NCBI RefSeq assembly: GCF_014201195.1
Contig: NZ_JACHDS010000001.1
Coordinates: 1,798,001 to 1,862,000, forward strand
Direction: 5' to 3'
Length of the DNA: 64,000 nucleotides
Source of the DNA: Nocardiopsis mwathae
GTDB taxonomy: Bacteria > Actinomycetota > Actinomycetes > Streptosporangiales > Streptosporangiaceae
In this document: in pieces, positions 24,464 to 33,834 of the stretch
How the letters are laid out: the number at the start of each line of letters is the position of its first letter
Position numbering within the stretch: the stretch's first letter is position 1
Notes under the pieces: generated by a model
The model's input: the letters and a program-made list of their open reading frames with translations, nothing else
Database searches by the model: none
What the model was told of the DNA's origin: nothing
Translations under genes and position numbers: made by a program

Positions 24464-26095
24464 TCACCGAGGGGCCGGCTCCAGCCCCAGCTCCTCGGCA
24501 GCCCGGGCACGCATCTCGACCTTGCGGACCTTGCCGCTCACCGTCATCGGGAACGACTCCACCACCCGCACGTAGCGCGGCACCTTGAAGTGGGCGAGCC
24601 GGTCGCGGCAGAACCCGGCGACCTCGTCGCGGGTGGGCGGGTCGGCGGGGTCGCGGGGGATGACGCAGGCCAGGACCTCCTCGCCGTACTTCGCGTCGGG
24701 CACCCCGACGACCTGGACGTCGGCGACCTTGGGGTGGGTGTAGAGGAACTCCTCGATCTCGCGCGGGTAGATGTTCTCCCCGCCGCGGATGATCATGTCC
24801 TTGAGGCGGCCGACGATCGCCGCGTAGCCGTCCTCGCGCATCACCGCAAGGTCGCCGGTGTGCATCCACCTCCCGGCGTCGATCGCCTCGGCGGTCTTCT
24901 CCGGCTCCTCCCAGTACCCGGTCATCACCGAGTACCCCCGCGTGCACAGCTCGCCCGGCTCGCCGCGGGGCAGGGTGACACCGCTGGCCGGGTCGACGAC
25001 CTTGATCTCCACGTGCGGCATCACCCGGCCCACGGTGGCGGTGCGGCGCTCCAGGTCGTCGTTGACCCGGGTCATCGTGGACACCGGGGAGGTCTCGGTC
25101 ATGCCGTAGCAGATGGCGACCTCGGGCATGTGCATCTCCGACATGACCCGCTTCATGATCTCCTCGGGGCACGGCGAGCCCGCCATGATGCCGGTGCGCA
25201 GGCTGGACAGGTCGTAAGCGGCGAAGTCGGCCAGCCCCAGCTCGGCGATGAACATCGTCGGCACCCCGTACAGCGCCGTGGCCCGCTCCTCGGCGACCGC
25301 GCGCAGGGTGGCGGCCGCCTCGAAGGACGGCGCCGGGATGATCGCGCAGGCGCCGTGGCTGGAGGCCGCCAGATTCCCCATGACCATGCCGAAGCAGTGA
25401 TACAAGGGCACGGGGAGGCAGATCCGGTCGTGTTCGGTGTAGCCCAGCAGCTCGCCGACGAAGTACCCGTTGTTCAGGATGTTGTGGTGGGTCAGCGTCG
25501 CACCCTTGGGGAAGCCGGTCGTTCCCGAGGTGTACTGGATGTTGATCGGGTCGTCGCAGGACAGCGTCGCGGCGCGTGCGGCCAGCCGCTCCGGCGGCAC
25601 CCCGGCCCCCCGGTCCAGCAGCAGGTCCCAGCTCGGGTCGTCGAGGTAGACGACGTCGCGCAGCGCGGGGCAGCGCTCCCGGCTCCGCTCGGCCATCCGC
25701 CGGTAGTCGCTGCCCTTGTGCCGCTGCGCGGCCACCAGAAGCCGCACACCCGACTGGTCGAGCACGTACTCCAGCTCGTGCGCGCGGTAGGCGGGGTTGA
25801 TGTTCACCATGATCGCGCCGACCTTGGCGGTCGCGTACTGCACCAGCGACCACTCCGGCCGGTTGGGTGACCAGATCCCCACCCGGTCGCCGCGCTCGAC
25901 GCCCATCGCCAGCAGGCCCAGCGCCACGGCGTCGACCGCGGCGCCGAACCGGGCATAGGTCCACCTGCGGCCCGATACGACGTCCACCAGCGCCTCTCTG
26001 CGCGGGAACGTCGCCACCGTCCGGTCCAGGTTCTCCCCGATGGTGTCGCCCAGCAGCGGCTGGGGGGAGGCGCCGCTGGCATAGGACTTGGTCAT
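24464..26095 (-). CDS. AMP-binding acyl-CoA synthetase (fatty-acid/FadD-like)
   Basis: This 543-residue enzyme activates a carboxylic acid to the acyl-AMP and then the CoA thioester. The P-loop is [12 protein letters not shown] near 188-199. The A5 motif [11 protein letters not shown], the A7 motif WMHTGDLA and the A8 hinge [23 protein letters not shown] follow in order. The catalytic lysine is in [10 protein letters not shown] near the C-terminus. The family resembles medium-chain synthetases of beta-oxidation. The start has AAGGA nine bases upstream. The divergent LuxR gene and the inverted repeat between them suggest local control. Confidence 0.94.
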   Translation of the reverse strand: MTKSYASGASPQPLLGDTIGENLDRTVATFPRREALVDVVSGRRWTYARFGAAVDAVALGLLAMGVERGDRVGIWSPNRPEWSLVQYATAKVGAIMVNINPAYRAHELEYVLDQSGVRLLVAAQRHKGSDYRRMAERSRERCPALRDVVYLDDPSWDLLLDRGAGVPPERLAARAATLSCDDPINIQYTSGTTGFPKGATLTHHNILNNGYFVGELLGYTEHDRICLPVPLYHCFGMVMGNLAASSHGACAIIPAPSFEAAATLRAVAEERATALYGVPTMFIAELGLADFAAYDLSSLRTGIMAGSPCPEEIMKRVMSEMHMPEVAICYGMTETSPVSTMTRVNDDLERRTATVGRVMPHVEIKVVDPASGVTLPRGEPGELCTRGYSVMTGYWEEPEKTAEAIDAGRWMHTGDLAVMREDGYAAIVGRLKDMIIRGGENIYPREIEEFLYTHPKVADVQVVGVPDAKYGEEVLACVIPRDPADPPTRDEVAGFCRDRLAHFKVPRYVRVVESFPMTVSGKVRKVEMRARAAEELGLEPAPR

Positions 26096-26176
26096 GGTCG
26101 CCGTCCTTGTCGTTCGGTCGTGGTCGCGCGGGGCGGAGGGGACGCACTACGATCGTTGCCGATGTGACCGGCGTCT

Positions 26177-26200
26177 CCCTACCCCCGAACGGGGGTAGGG
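26177..26200. promoter_or_regulatory. Perfect inverted repeat between acyl-CoA synthetase and LuxR genes
   Basis: The 10-base arms CCCTACCCCC (26177-26186) and GGGGGTAGGG (26191-26200) flank GAAC. The site is 30 bases before the LuxR start and about 80 bases before the synthetase start, ideal for a shared operator. Confidence 0.6.
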
Positions 26201-26230
26201 GATCGCGCCCGACACGGGAGGGAACTCGGT

Positions 26231-27112
26231 ATGCAGCCCCGTGCCGCCCGCGGCGACGACCTCGCGGAGATCCGCTCCGCCCTACCCCGCCTCCGCAGAG
26301 ACAGCGGGCTGCCGGTGGTCTTCGGCGGCGCGGTCGGCCCCGGCGGCCGCGCCCGCTACACCGAGCTGGCCGGAACCCGCACCGAGGCCATCCGCGGCCT
26401 GGTCGTCGAACCGGGGTGCGGGCTGGGCGGCAAGAGCCTGGCCACCCGCCGCCCGGCCTGGGTGCGCGACTACATCTCGGCCTCGGCGATCAGCCACGAG
26501 TACGACGCCGCCGTGCGCGCCGAGAAGCTCGGCGCCATCGTGGCGGTCCCCGTCGTGGTGCGCGACCGGCCGCGCGGGCTGCTGCTCGGCGCGCTGCGCC
26601 AGACGCTGCCGATGGGCGACCGCGCCATCGCGGCGGTGCACGCGGTCGCCCGCGCCGTCGAGCAGGAGATCGCGGTGCGCGACGAGGCCCAGCGGCGCCT
26701 GCTGGACCTGGAGCGCGCGCGGGCCGGGCCGCGGGACCGCGGCACCGCGGCCGGCGCGCCGCACTGGGAGGAGATCCGGGCGCTCAACGCCGAGCTGCGC
26801 TCGCTGGCCGGGCGGGTGGTCGACGCCGACCTGCAGGCGCGGCTGCTGGAGATCAGTTCGCGGATGGCCTCCGCCGCGGACGGCGACCAGGCGGGCCGCG
26901 GCCGGGACGGCGATGCCCCGGCGCTGGCGCCGCGCGAGCTCGACGTGCTCTCGTGCGCCGCCCTGGGGTGCACCAACGCCGGAATCGCCGACCAGCTGGG
27001 GCTGCGGCCCGAGACGGTCAAGAGCTACCTGCGCTCGGCCATGCGCCGCCTCGGCGCGCACACGCGGCTGGAGGCGGTCAGCGAGGCGCGCCGCCAGGGG
27101 CTGCTGCCCTGA
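26231..27112 (+). CDS. LuxR-family regulator with GAF-like sensor domain
   Basis: The 293-residue protein has an N-terminal ligand-sensing region that looks GAF-like (about 20-160: GLVVEPGCGLGGKSLATRRPAWVRDY and a later VPVVVRDRPRGLLLGALR), a helical linker, and a C-terminal LuxR helix-turn-helix near 235-290 (LAPRELDVLSCAALGCTNAGIADQLG). It lacks a receiver domain, so it senses a small molecule rather than a phosphate signal. This class is often found divergent from acyl-CoA synthetase genes in actinomycetes and probably responds to an acyl compound. The first half is rich in Arg. Confidence 0.87.
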   Translation: MQPRAARGDDLAEIRSALPRLRRDSGLPVVFGGAVGPGGRARYTELAGTRTEAIRGLVVEPGCGLGGKSLATRRPAWVRDYISASAISHEYDAAVRAEKLGAIVAVPVVVRDRPRGLLLGALRQTLPMGDRAIAAVHAVARAVEQEIAVRDEAQRRLLDLERARAGPRDRGTAAGAPHWEEIRALNAELRSLAGRVVDADLQARLLEISSRMASAADGDQAGRGRDGDAPALAPRELDVLSCAALGCTNAGIADQLGLRPETVKSYLRSAMRRLGAHTRLEAVSEARRQGLLP

Positions 27113-27268
27113 ACCCGACGCCGCGTGCCGCGCCGGACATTTCTCGGACTTCGCGGCCCGCATCCGCCCGGATTTGGTGTGAATTGTCGTCCCCCATGGG
27201 TTTTCTTTATTGTCGGAGCGGATAGTGAATTGCCGTTATGGGTATTCGTCTCCGGAGAGCGGTCGCAG

Positions 27269-28087
27269 ATGTTCCCGGGGGTGGACGCAATGGCGCACGC
27301 GACGAATTATCCGGTCCGGGTCGAAGGGGAACTCGGTCCGGTCACCCGATGGATGTGGCTGGTCAAGTGGATCCTGGCCATCCCGCACTGGATCGTCCTG
27401 TTCTTCCTGCGGATCGCGTTCGCGATTCTCACGGTGATCGCCTTCTTCGCGATCCTCATCACCGCCCGCTACCCCAGGTCCATCTTCACGTTCAATGTCG
27501 GGGTGCTGCGCTGGCGCTGGCGCGTCAACTTCTACACCTATTGGGCGCTGGGTACCGACCGGTACCCGCCGTTCACCCTCGCCGAGGTCGACGACTACCC
27601 CGCCAAGTTCTCGGTGGACTACCCCGAGCGGCTCTCCCGCGGGCTCGTGCTGATCAAGTGGTGGCTGCTGGTCATCCCGCATCTGATCGTGATCGGCTTC
27701 TTCACCGGCATCGCGGTCTGGACGACCCGCGACGGCGAGGCCGGCTGGGTGTGGAAGAGCGAGGACATGCCCGCCGTGTGGACCGACGACTACGGCAAGT
27801 ACGTGGCCGTTCCGGGACTCATCTTCGTGCTCGTCGCCTTCGCCGCCATCGCGCTGCTGTTCGCCGGCCGCTACCCGCGCGGCATCTTCGACTTCGTCCT
27901 GGGCATGAACCGGTGGTTGCTGCGGGTGCTCGCCTACCGCTCGCTGATGACCGACCGCTACCCGCCGTTCCGCATGGAGCCGGGCGGGCGCGACCCGGGG
28001 CGGCCCGCACGGCCGACCACGCCTCCCGCCGAGGGCGGCGATGAGGGGGGCGATGAGATGCCGGTGTCCGGCGGCGGTACCGCCTGA
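27269..28087 (+). CDS. DUF4389 membrane protein (tandem domain)
   Basis: The ATG at 27269 has GGAGAG nine bases upstream; an ATG at 27290 is a second choice. The 272-residue protein has two copies of the DUF4389 unit. Each copy has a P-W-rich start (WMWLVKWILAIPHWIVLFFL; LIKWWLLVIPHLIVIGFF), a second helix pair, ARYPRSIFTFNVGVLRW or GRYPRGIFDFVLGMNRW, and a TDRYPPF end. It has four to six membrane helices and a Pro/Gly/acidic tail. The function of the family is unknown. The upstream 150 bases are notably AT-rich and probably hold its promoter. Confidence 0.88.
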   Translation: MFPGVDAMAHATNYPVRVEGELGPVTRWMWLVKWILAIPHWIVLFFLRIAFAILTVIAFFAILITARYPRSIFTFNVGVLRWRWRVNFYTYWALGTDRYPPFTLAEVDDYPAKFSVDYPERLSRGLVLIKWWLLVIPHLIVIGFFTGIAVWTTRDGEAGWVWKSEDMPAVWTDDYGKYVAVPGLIFVLVAFAAIALLFAGRYPRGIFDFVLGMNRWLLRVLAYRSLMTDRYPPFRMEPGGRDPGRPARPTTPPAEGGDEGGDEMPVSGGGTA

Positions 28088-28121
28088 GCGGCGGTCCGAG
28101 GCGGAACGCGGCCGGCCTTCC

Positions 28122-29921
28122 TCAGCCCTCGCGCAGAATCCGCACCAGGCGGCTGTGCCGGGGGAGGGACGGGATCTCCCGGACGGCCCGGGCCAGGGCG
28201 GGGCCGGACGCGTGTACGACCGACAGGTGGTGCCGCGCCCGGGTGACGGCCGTATAGACCTGCGGGCGCGACCCGCGGGTCTGCGGACCGAACACCGCGA
28301 CCACCGCCGGCCACCGCCCGCCGTGCGCCGCGGCCACGGTGATGGCCCACCCCGGGCGCAGGTGCGCGGCGTCGGCGAGGCCGACCGACGTACCATCGGG
28401 CAGCTCCACCGCGAGGCCGCCGCCCTCCACCGCGCGCAGGTGGCCGACATCGCCCGCCGCGTAGCCCGGTCCATCGGCCGCCAGCAGCACCCGGTCGCCC
28501 GGGTCCACGCCGTTGTACGCCCCCGGACCCGGGTTGAACCGGGCCTTGCAGGCCGCGTTCAGCGCGTCGGCGCCCGCCTCGCCGCCCCGCGTCGCGGCGA
28601 CGATCTGCACCTCCTCGGCGGGGATGCCCACCGCGCGCGGGATCGAGTCGCCGATGAGCTGCAGCGTGCGATGCGCCGCCTCGGCGCCGGATCCCGCGGG
28701 CACGACCACGACCTCCCGCCGCGGGGCCGCCACCTCGCCCAGCTCCCCGCCCGCGACCAGGGCCGCCAGCTCGGCCAGCGGGCCGGCCCCGGCGGCGTCC
28801 GGCAGTTCCGCCACGGCCAGCGCACGTGACGCCGCGAGGTCGGCGACCACCTGCCCCGGGCCGACCGACGGTGCCTCGGCCGGGTCGGCGACCAGCACCA
28901 GGTGGGTGCCGTCCGCGCACGCCTCCACCAGCGCCGCCGCGTGCTCCACGTCCAGCGCCATCGCGTCGGTGACGACGACCAGCCCCGCCTCGACGGGGCG
29001 CTCGGCGCCGCGCCCGAACGCGCCGGGGCCGCGGCACTCCAGCAGCCGCGCCAGCGGAACGGCCACGGCGCCCGCCCCGCCGTCGCCCAGGGCCGTCAGC
29101 TCCGCGTTGAGCGCGGCCGCGGCCTGCGCGGTGGGCGCGGCGACGGCGACACCGAGTTCGCTCTCGGCCCCGATGTCGGCGGCGCACGCCACCACGTGGG
29201 CGACGGCCGCGCGCGACCCCGCACCGTGCGTCAGGACCGACACACCCCGCAGCGCCACCGTGACCAGCGCGGCGACGGTCTCCGGGGCGATCTCGACGCC
29301 GAGGCGCGCCGCCGTGGCCGCGACGGTCTCGGCGGCGGTCGCCGAATCCATGACCGGCTCGCCGGTGCCCGACAGCCGCACCAGGCCCTCACCCAGGTCC
29401 TGCTCGGCCAGGCCGAGGCGCGCCAGGCCGTAGTGCCGCTCGGGCTCGGGCATCTCGGCGGCCTCCCCGCCCTCGCCGAAGGGGTCGCCGTCGTCCGGGA
29501 AGGACTCGAACACCATGACGCCGCCGTCGTCGAGGGCCGCCGTCATCGCGGCCTCGGCCGTGCGGACCCCGGCCGCGCGCACCGCCCGCGCCAGCCGCCG
29601 CTCCTCGATGGCGGTGTGGCCCTCGCGCGCCGCGCGGCCCAGCAGGTGGGCGACGATCGCGCGGCCGCGCCGCGGGTCGTCGGGAGAGGGGCCCTCGCCC
29701 AGCGCCCGCCGCGCGCAGTGGTCGGCCTGCTCCGGGGTGATGCGGGGGAGGGCCAGCAGCCGCCACGGGTCGGCGTCCAGCTCCTCGGCGGCCCCCGGCC
29801 CCAGCACACCCACCAGCGGCTCCGCCAGGGGTTCGGGCGCGCCCAGCCGCGCCAGCACCGCGCGGGTGCGCTCGACGGGGCCGCCGCCCTGGGACCCCGC
29901 CGCGATCGGTGCCTCGGACAT
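28122..29921 (-). CDS. RecD2-like helicase-family protein with degenerate ATPase motifs
   Basis: The ATG at 29921 follows AAAGGA by seven bases and gives 599 residues. An HhH-like region (about 50-75, LLALPRITPEQADHCARRAL) and a following acidic linker match the N-terminus of RecD2. A two-RecA-like layout follows, and the C-terminus ends with YTAVTRARHHLSVV, the UvrD_C_2/motif VI signature. At the expected Walker A site (GGPGTGKT) it has THGAGSRAA at 231-239, without the Lys-Thr pair. The Walker B region reads VVVTDAMALD rather than a DE box. ATP hydrolysis is therefore unlikely. The intact 599-codon frame argues that it is kept for another role, such as DNA or partner binding. Confidence 0.7.
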   Translation of the reverse strand: MSEAPIAAGSQGGGPVERTRAVLARLGAPEPLAEPLVGVLGPGAAEELDADPWRLLALPRITPEQADHCARRALGEGPSPDDPRRGRAIVAHLLGRAAREGHTAIEERRLARAVRAAGVRTAEAAMTAALDDGGVMVFESFPDDGDPFGEGGEAAEMPEPERHYGLARLGLAEQDLGEGLVRLSGTGEPVMDSATAAETVAATAARLGVEIAPETVAALVTVALRGVSVLTHGAGSRAAVAHVVACAADIGAESELGVAVAAPTAQAAAALNAELTALGDGGAGAVAVPLARLLECRGPGAFGRGAERPVEAGLVVVTDAMALDVEHAAALVEACADGTHLVLVADPAEAPSVGPGQVVADLAASRALAVAELPDAAGAGPLAELAALVAGGELGEVAAPRREVVVVPAGSGAEAAHRTLQLIGDSIPRAVGIPAEEVQIVAATRGGEAGADALNAACKARFNPGPGAYNGVDPGDRVLLAADGPGYAAGDVGHLRAVEGGGLAVELPDGTSVGLADAAHLRPGWAITVAAAHGGRWPAVVAVFGPQTRGSRPQVYTAVTRARHHLSVVHASGPALARAVREIPSLPRHSRLVRILREG

Positions 29922-30137
29922 CGGGAGTTCCTTTCCTGCGCGAACAGTGGTGTGCGAACGTCCCTGGGAGCTTAGCGAGCGCGGCGGACGGATCCGGCCG
30001 CCGCGAGCCGGGCTGTGGACGGCCGGACCCGCGCCGCCCCGCCGGCGAAACCCCGCGGAACTCTCGCGGTCGCCCGCACGACGTCCGGATGAACGTTCCC
30101 GGTGCCGCCCCTGGGTGCCCCGGGCCCGCGGGTGACC

Positions 30138-30163
30138 AGGGCGTGATCCACGGAACACGCCCT
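30138..30163 (-). terminator. Hairpin after the aldo/keto reductase gene
   Basis: AGGGCGTG (30138-30145) and CACGCCCT (30156-30163) form an eight-base perfect stem with a ten-base loop, eight bases beyond the stop of the leftward reductase gene. Confidence 0.5.
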
Positions 30164-30170
30164 GAAGGCG

Positions 30171-31130
30171 TCACCGAGCCGGGGCGGAGGAGGCGTCGTC
30201 GAGGGCTTCGCGGATCTCCCGCGGCAACTCGACATCCTCGGCGGCGAGGACGCCGTCGAGCTGGGCGGTGGTGCGCGGACCCACCACGGCGGCGGTCACC
30301 CCCGGCCGGTCGCGCACCCAGCTCAGTGCCACGGCCAGCGGAGACACGCCCAGGCCGTCGGCGGCCGTGCAGACCGACTCCACGATGCGGCCGCTGCGCT
30401 CGTCGAGGTAGGGCTCGACGTAGGGCGCCATGTGCGGCAGCGCGGCGCGCGACCCCTCGGGCACTCCGCTGCGGTACTTGCCGCTCAGCACCCCGCGGCC
30501 CAGCGCCGACCAGGCGATCAGCCCCGCCCCGCGGTCGGCCGCCGCCGGGAGCAGGTCGTGCTCGGCACCCCGGTTGAGCAGGGAGTACTCCGTCGCGGTG
30601 GCGACCACCGGGGAGCGCCCGGAGCCGGGAGCGGCCTGCTGCCAGGTGGCGTAGGTGGCGAACTGCCAGGCCGTCAGGCCGCCCACGCCGATGTAGCGCA
30701 CCTTCCCGGAGGCCACGGCGGCGTCCATCGCGGCCAGGGTCTCCGCCGCCGGGGTGTCGGGGTCGTGGACGTGCAGCTGCCACAGGTCGATGTAGTCGGT
30801 GCGCAGGCGGCGCAGGGACGCGTCCAGCGAGGCCAGCAGGTGGCGCCGGGAGGTGTCGCAGGGGCGGTAGCCCTCGGGGGTGTGCCCGGCCTTGGTGGCG
30901 ATGATCACGTCGTCGCGCCGGACGACGCCGGTCACCAGCCGACCGATGATGCGCTCGCTGTGCCCGCCGGTGTAGATATCGGCGGTGTCGATCAGTGTCC
31001 CGCCGGCATCCACAAAGGAGGTGAGCTGGTCGCCGGCCTCCTCCTCCGAGGTGTCTTTTCCCCAGGTCATGGTGCCCAGGGCAGTACGAGACACCCAGAG
31101 CCCCGACCCGCCCGCCTGTCGCTGTTCCAT
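30171..31130 (-). CDS. Aldo/keto reductase
   Basis: The ATG at 31130 gives 319 residues. This (alpha/beta)8-barrel NADPH oxidoreductase shows the AKR catalytic set: Asp and Tyr in IDTADIYTGG near 47-56, Lys in IATKAGHTPEG, and His in LWQLHVHDPDT. The C-terminal cofactor loop GPRTTAQLDG is present. It is divergent from uppP. An AKR beside uppP is common in actinobacteria, but no link to cell-wall lipid recycling is known. Confidence 0.93.
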   Translation of the reverse strand: MEQRQAGGSGLWVSRTALGTMTWGKDTSEEEAGDQLTSFVDAGGTLIDTADIYTGGHSERIIGRLVTGVVRRDDVIIATKAGHTPEGYRPCDTSRRHLLASLDASLRRLRTDYIDLWQLHVHDPDTPAAETLAAMDAAVASGKVRYIGVGGLTAWQFATYATWQQAAPGSGRSPVVATATEYSLLNRGAEHDLLPAAADRGAGLIAWSALGRGVLSGKYRSGVPEGSRAALPHMAPYVEPYLDERSGRIVESVCTAADGLGVSPLAVALSWVRDRPGVTAAVVGPRTTAQLDGVLAAEDVELPREIREALDDASSAPAR

Positions 31131-31430
31131 GGCGCGGAGGGTACCGTGTCGCGTCGCACCTGGCTGTGATCCGCTCCGGGAACGGCCGATGGCGGCCGCG
31201 GGCCGCGGCCGCCGTCCGCGGGCACGCCCGCCCCGCCCGCGTGCCGCCGCGGCCGCCCGAAACGCCCCGACGGGCCGTTCTCGCACGTCGGCGCGGACGC
31301 GGCGGCTTGAGTAAGCTGCCCACATCCGTTCCGCGCCGCAGCCCGAGCCGGCGCACCGGTCCCACCGGATCTCCCCGGGTGCCGCCACGCGCGGTGCCGG
31401 AGTCCGCATGCCGTTGGAGACACGTCCGCC
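31131..31430. promoter_or_regulatory. Divergent gap between aldo/keto reductase and uppP
   Basis: The 300-base gap is very GC-rich. A TTGAGTAAGCTGCCCACA stretch at 31307-31324 is the only AT-richer patch and may hold the uppP promoter. GGAG at about 31416-31419 lies eleven bases before the GTG at 31431. No repeat or gene is seen. Confidence 0.3.
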
Positions 31431-32396
31431 GTGAGCATTTTCGAGGCCATCGTCCTTGGGCTGATCCAGGGACTGACCGAATTCCTGCCGATCTCGTCCA
31501 GCGGCCACCTGCGGGTGTTCTCCGCCCTCTTCGGCTGGCCCGACCCCGGCGCGGCGTTCACGGCGGTGAGCCAGCTGGGCACCGAACTCGCCGTGGTCAT
31601 CTACTTCCGCAGGCGGATCGGGGCGATCATCGCCACATGGTCGCGCTCCCTGGTCGACAGGGACCTGCGGCGCGACATCAACGCCCGCATGGGCTGGTAC
31701 GTCATCATCGGCACACTGCCCATCGTCGTGCTGGGGCTGCTGTTCGAGGAGCAGATCGACAGCGCCTTCCGCGACCTGCGGCTCGTCGCGCTCACCCTCA
31801 TCGTCTTCGGCGTGATCCTCGGCCTGGCCGACCGCCATACCCGCAAGCACCGCGAACTCGTCGACCTCGACGCCCGGCGCGGCATCACCTTCGGCTTCTT
31901 CCAGGCGCTCGCGCTCATCCCCGGGGTCTCCCGCTCGGGCGGCACCATCACCGGCGGAATGCTGCTGGGCTTCAAGCGCAAGGACGCCGCCGAGTACTCG
32001 TTCCTGCTCGCCATCCCGGCCGTGTTCGGTTCCGGGCTGTACAAGCTCAAGGACATCGGCGGCGACGAGTACGCCGGGGTGGCGGCCACCGTCGTCGGCA
32101 CCGCCATCGCCGGTGTGGTCGGCTTCGCCGTCATCGCCTGGCTCATGCGGTTCATCTCCACGCACAGCTTCATGCCGTTCGTCTACTACCGGGTCGCGCT
32201 GGGCATCCTGGTCCTCACCCTGGTCGGCTTCGGCGTCCTGGACCCGCACGGCGGTGCCGACGCGGACCACCCCAAGAAGGAGATCATCGCCGAGGAGCAG
32301 GCCGCGCGGTCCTCGGCGGAGCCCGCTCCCTCCGCCGAGCCGGGCCCGGATCCGTCCCCGGCGCCCGCGCCGTCCGCGGTCCCGGCGGTCGGCTGA
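31431..32396 (+). CDS. uppP: Undecaprenyl-diphosphatase (UppP/BacA)
   Basis: This 321-residue membrane enzyme removes a phosphate from undecaprenyl diphosphate to recycle the lipid carrier of peptidoglycan synthesis. It also confers bacitracin tolerance when abundant. Both conserved boxes are present: the Glu-rich QGLTEFLPISSSGHLRV near 11-27 and PGVSRSGGTITGG near 164-176 with the catalytic Ser-Arg. Seven or eight membrane helices are visible. A Pro/Ala/Glu-rich tail of about 50 residues after the last helix is unusual and probably disordered. It heads the conserved run that leads to mshC. Confidence 0.96.
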   Translation: MSIFEAIVLGLIQGLTEFLPISSSGHLRVFSALFGWPDPGAAFTAVSQLGTELAVVIYFRRRIGAIIATWSRSLVDRDLRRDINARMGWYVIIGTLPIVVLGLLFEEQIDSAFRDLRLVALTLIVFGVILGLADRHTRKHRELVDLDARRGITFGFFQALALIPGVSRSGGTITGGMLLGFKRKDAAEYSFLLAIPAVFGSGLYKLKDIGGDEYAGVAATVVGTAIAGVVGFAVIAWLMRFISTHSFMPFVYYRVALGILVLTLVGFGVLDPHGGADADHPKKEIIAEEQAARSSAEPAPSAEPGPDPSPAPAPSAVPAVG

Positions 32397-32446
32397 CGGC
32401 ACCGCCGGCGGGCGTATCGGCGGCCGGGGATCTATGCTGACGCACC

Positions 32447-33205
32447 ATGGGGAGACCAGCGCAGCCGCAACCGCCCGAATCCGCCGCCACCCTGCTGCTC
32501 GTCCGCCACGGCCTGACCGCGGTCACCGGCAGCCGCCTCGCCGGACGCACCCCCGGCCTGCACCTGGACGGCCGGGGCCGCGCCCAGGCCGAGCAGACCG
32601 CCCGCAGACTCGCCCCGCTGCGCCTGGACGCCGTCGTCACCAGCCCGATGGAGCGGTGCGTCCAGACCGCCGCGGCGATCGCCGCGGCCACCGGAACCCC
32701 GGTCACCGAGGACGAGCGGTTCACCGAGTGCGACTACGGGGACTGGACCGGCCGCGACTTCGACGACCTGAGGCGCGACCCCCACTGGCCGATCGTGCAG
32801 CACCACCCCAGCGCCGCCCGCTTCCCCGGCGGCGAGACCCTGGCCGCGATGGCGGCGCGGGCGGTCGCGGCCGTTCGCGACTGGAACGACCGGCTGGCCG
32901 CCGCCACCCCCGCCCCCGTGTACCTCGTCTGCACCCACGGCGACATCATCAAGGCGGTCGTCGCCGACGCGCTCGGCCTCCACCTCGACCAGTTCCAGCG
33001 CATCGTCCCCGACCCCTGCTCCCTGACCGCCGTCCGCTACACCCCCACCCGCCCCTTCCTCGTGCGCCTCAACGACGTCGGCGGCTCGGTCGACGGACTG
33101 CTGCCCGGCCCCGCCGCGACCTCCGGCGACGCCGCGGTCGGCGGGGGAGCGGGGGCGGCCGGATGTGGCCGCTCGGCGGACCCGAGTGGCGGATCACGGC
33201 GGTGA
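32447..33205 (+). CDS. Histidine phosphatase family protein (actinobacterial, MSMEG_4193-like)
   Basis: The 252-residue protein has the phosphoglycerate-mutase-like fold with the phospho-acceptor H21 in LLVRHGLTA, a second catalytic Arg in SPMERCVQTA, Glu in DERFTECDYGDWTGRDF, and the late His in VCTHGDIIKAVVAD. It belongs to the actinobacterial subfamily that always lies next to DUF3090 and the kinase-fold gene. The substrate is unknown. TATGCT at 32433-32438 lies eight bases before the ATG, and no ribosome binding site is seen, so the transcript is probably leaderless. The last 30 or so residues are Gly/Ala rich. Confidence 0.92.
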   Translation: MGRPAQPQPPESAATLLLVRHGLTAVTGSRLAGRTPGLHLDGRGRAQAEQTARRLAPLRLDAVVTSPMERCVQTAAAIAAATGTPVTEDERFTECDYGDWTGRDFDDLRRDPHWPIVQHHPSAARFPGGETLAAMAARAVAAVRDWNDRLAAATPAPVYLVCTHGDIIKAVVADALGLHLDQFQRIVPDPCSLTAVRYTPTRPFLVRLNDVGGSVDGLLPGPAATSGDAAVGGGAGAAGCGRSADPSGGSRR

Positions 33206-33230
33206 CCGCCATCATCTAGGGTTGATGACC

Positions 33231-33815
33231 ATGCCCGTCTACTCTTACGACCCCCCCGAGCGTTTCGTGGCCGGAACCGTCGGCCGACCGGGGGAGCGCA
33301 CCTTCTTTCTGCAGGCCACCGGCGGGGGCCGGATCACCAGCGTGGTACTGGAGAAGGCCCAGGTATCGGCGCTCGCCGAACGCATCGAGGAGCTGCTCGA
33401 AGAGGTACGGCGGCGCTTCGGGGAGCAGCCGGAGGACACCCCGCCGGCCCCCGAGGACATCGACGACGCCCCGCTGGAACAGCCCATCGAGGAGGACTTC
33501 CGCGTCGGGACGCTCGCGCTGGCCTGGGACGCCGACGCCGCCCGCGTCATCGTCGAAGCCCAGGAGGTCGAGGAGCCGGAGGAGACCGGGGAAGACCCCG
33601 TCGCCGAGCAGATCGAGGTCTTCGCCGAGGAGGCGCCCGCCACCCGCGACGTGCTGCGCGTCCACCTCACCCCGGCCGCCGCGCGGGCGTTCGCCGGGCG
33701 CGCCATGCGCGTCGTGGCCGCCGGACGGCCCAACTGCCCGCTGTGCGGCGGCCCCCTCGACCCCGGGGGCCACATCTGCCCGCGGCAGAACGGGTACAAG
33801 CCCTCCGGGCGCTGA
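33231..33815 (+). CDS. DUF3090 protein with C-terminal zinc ribbon
   Basis: The ATG at 33231 gives 194 residues; an ATG two codons upstream is possible. The family (DUF3090) is restricted to actinobacteria and always found in this gene neighbourhood. The body begins YSYDPPERFVAGTVGRPGER and has an acidic middle. The C-terminus has CPLCGG followed by HICP, a likely zinc-binding knuckle. TAGGGT (33217-33222) ends eight bases before the ATG, the same leaderless layout as its neighbour. The function is unknown. Conserved linkage suggests that it acts with the following kinase-fold protein. Confidence 0.9.
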   Translation: MPVYSYDPPERFVAGTVGRPGERTFFLQATGGGRITSVVLEKAQVSALAERIEELLEEVRRRFGEQPEDTPPAPEDIDDAPLEQPIEEDFRVGTLALAWDADAARVIVEAQEVEEPEETGEDPVAEQIEVFAEEAPATRDVLRVHLTPAAARAFAGRAMRVVAAGRPNCPLCGGPLDPGGHICPRQNGYKPSGR

Positions 33816-33834
33816 TGGGCCGGGCGGATCCGCG

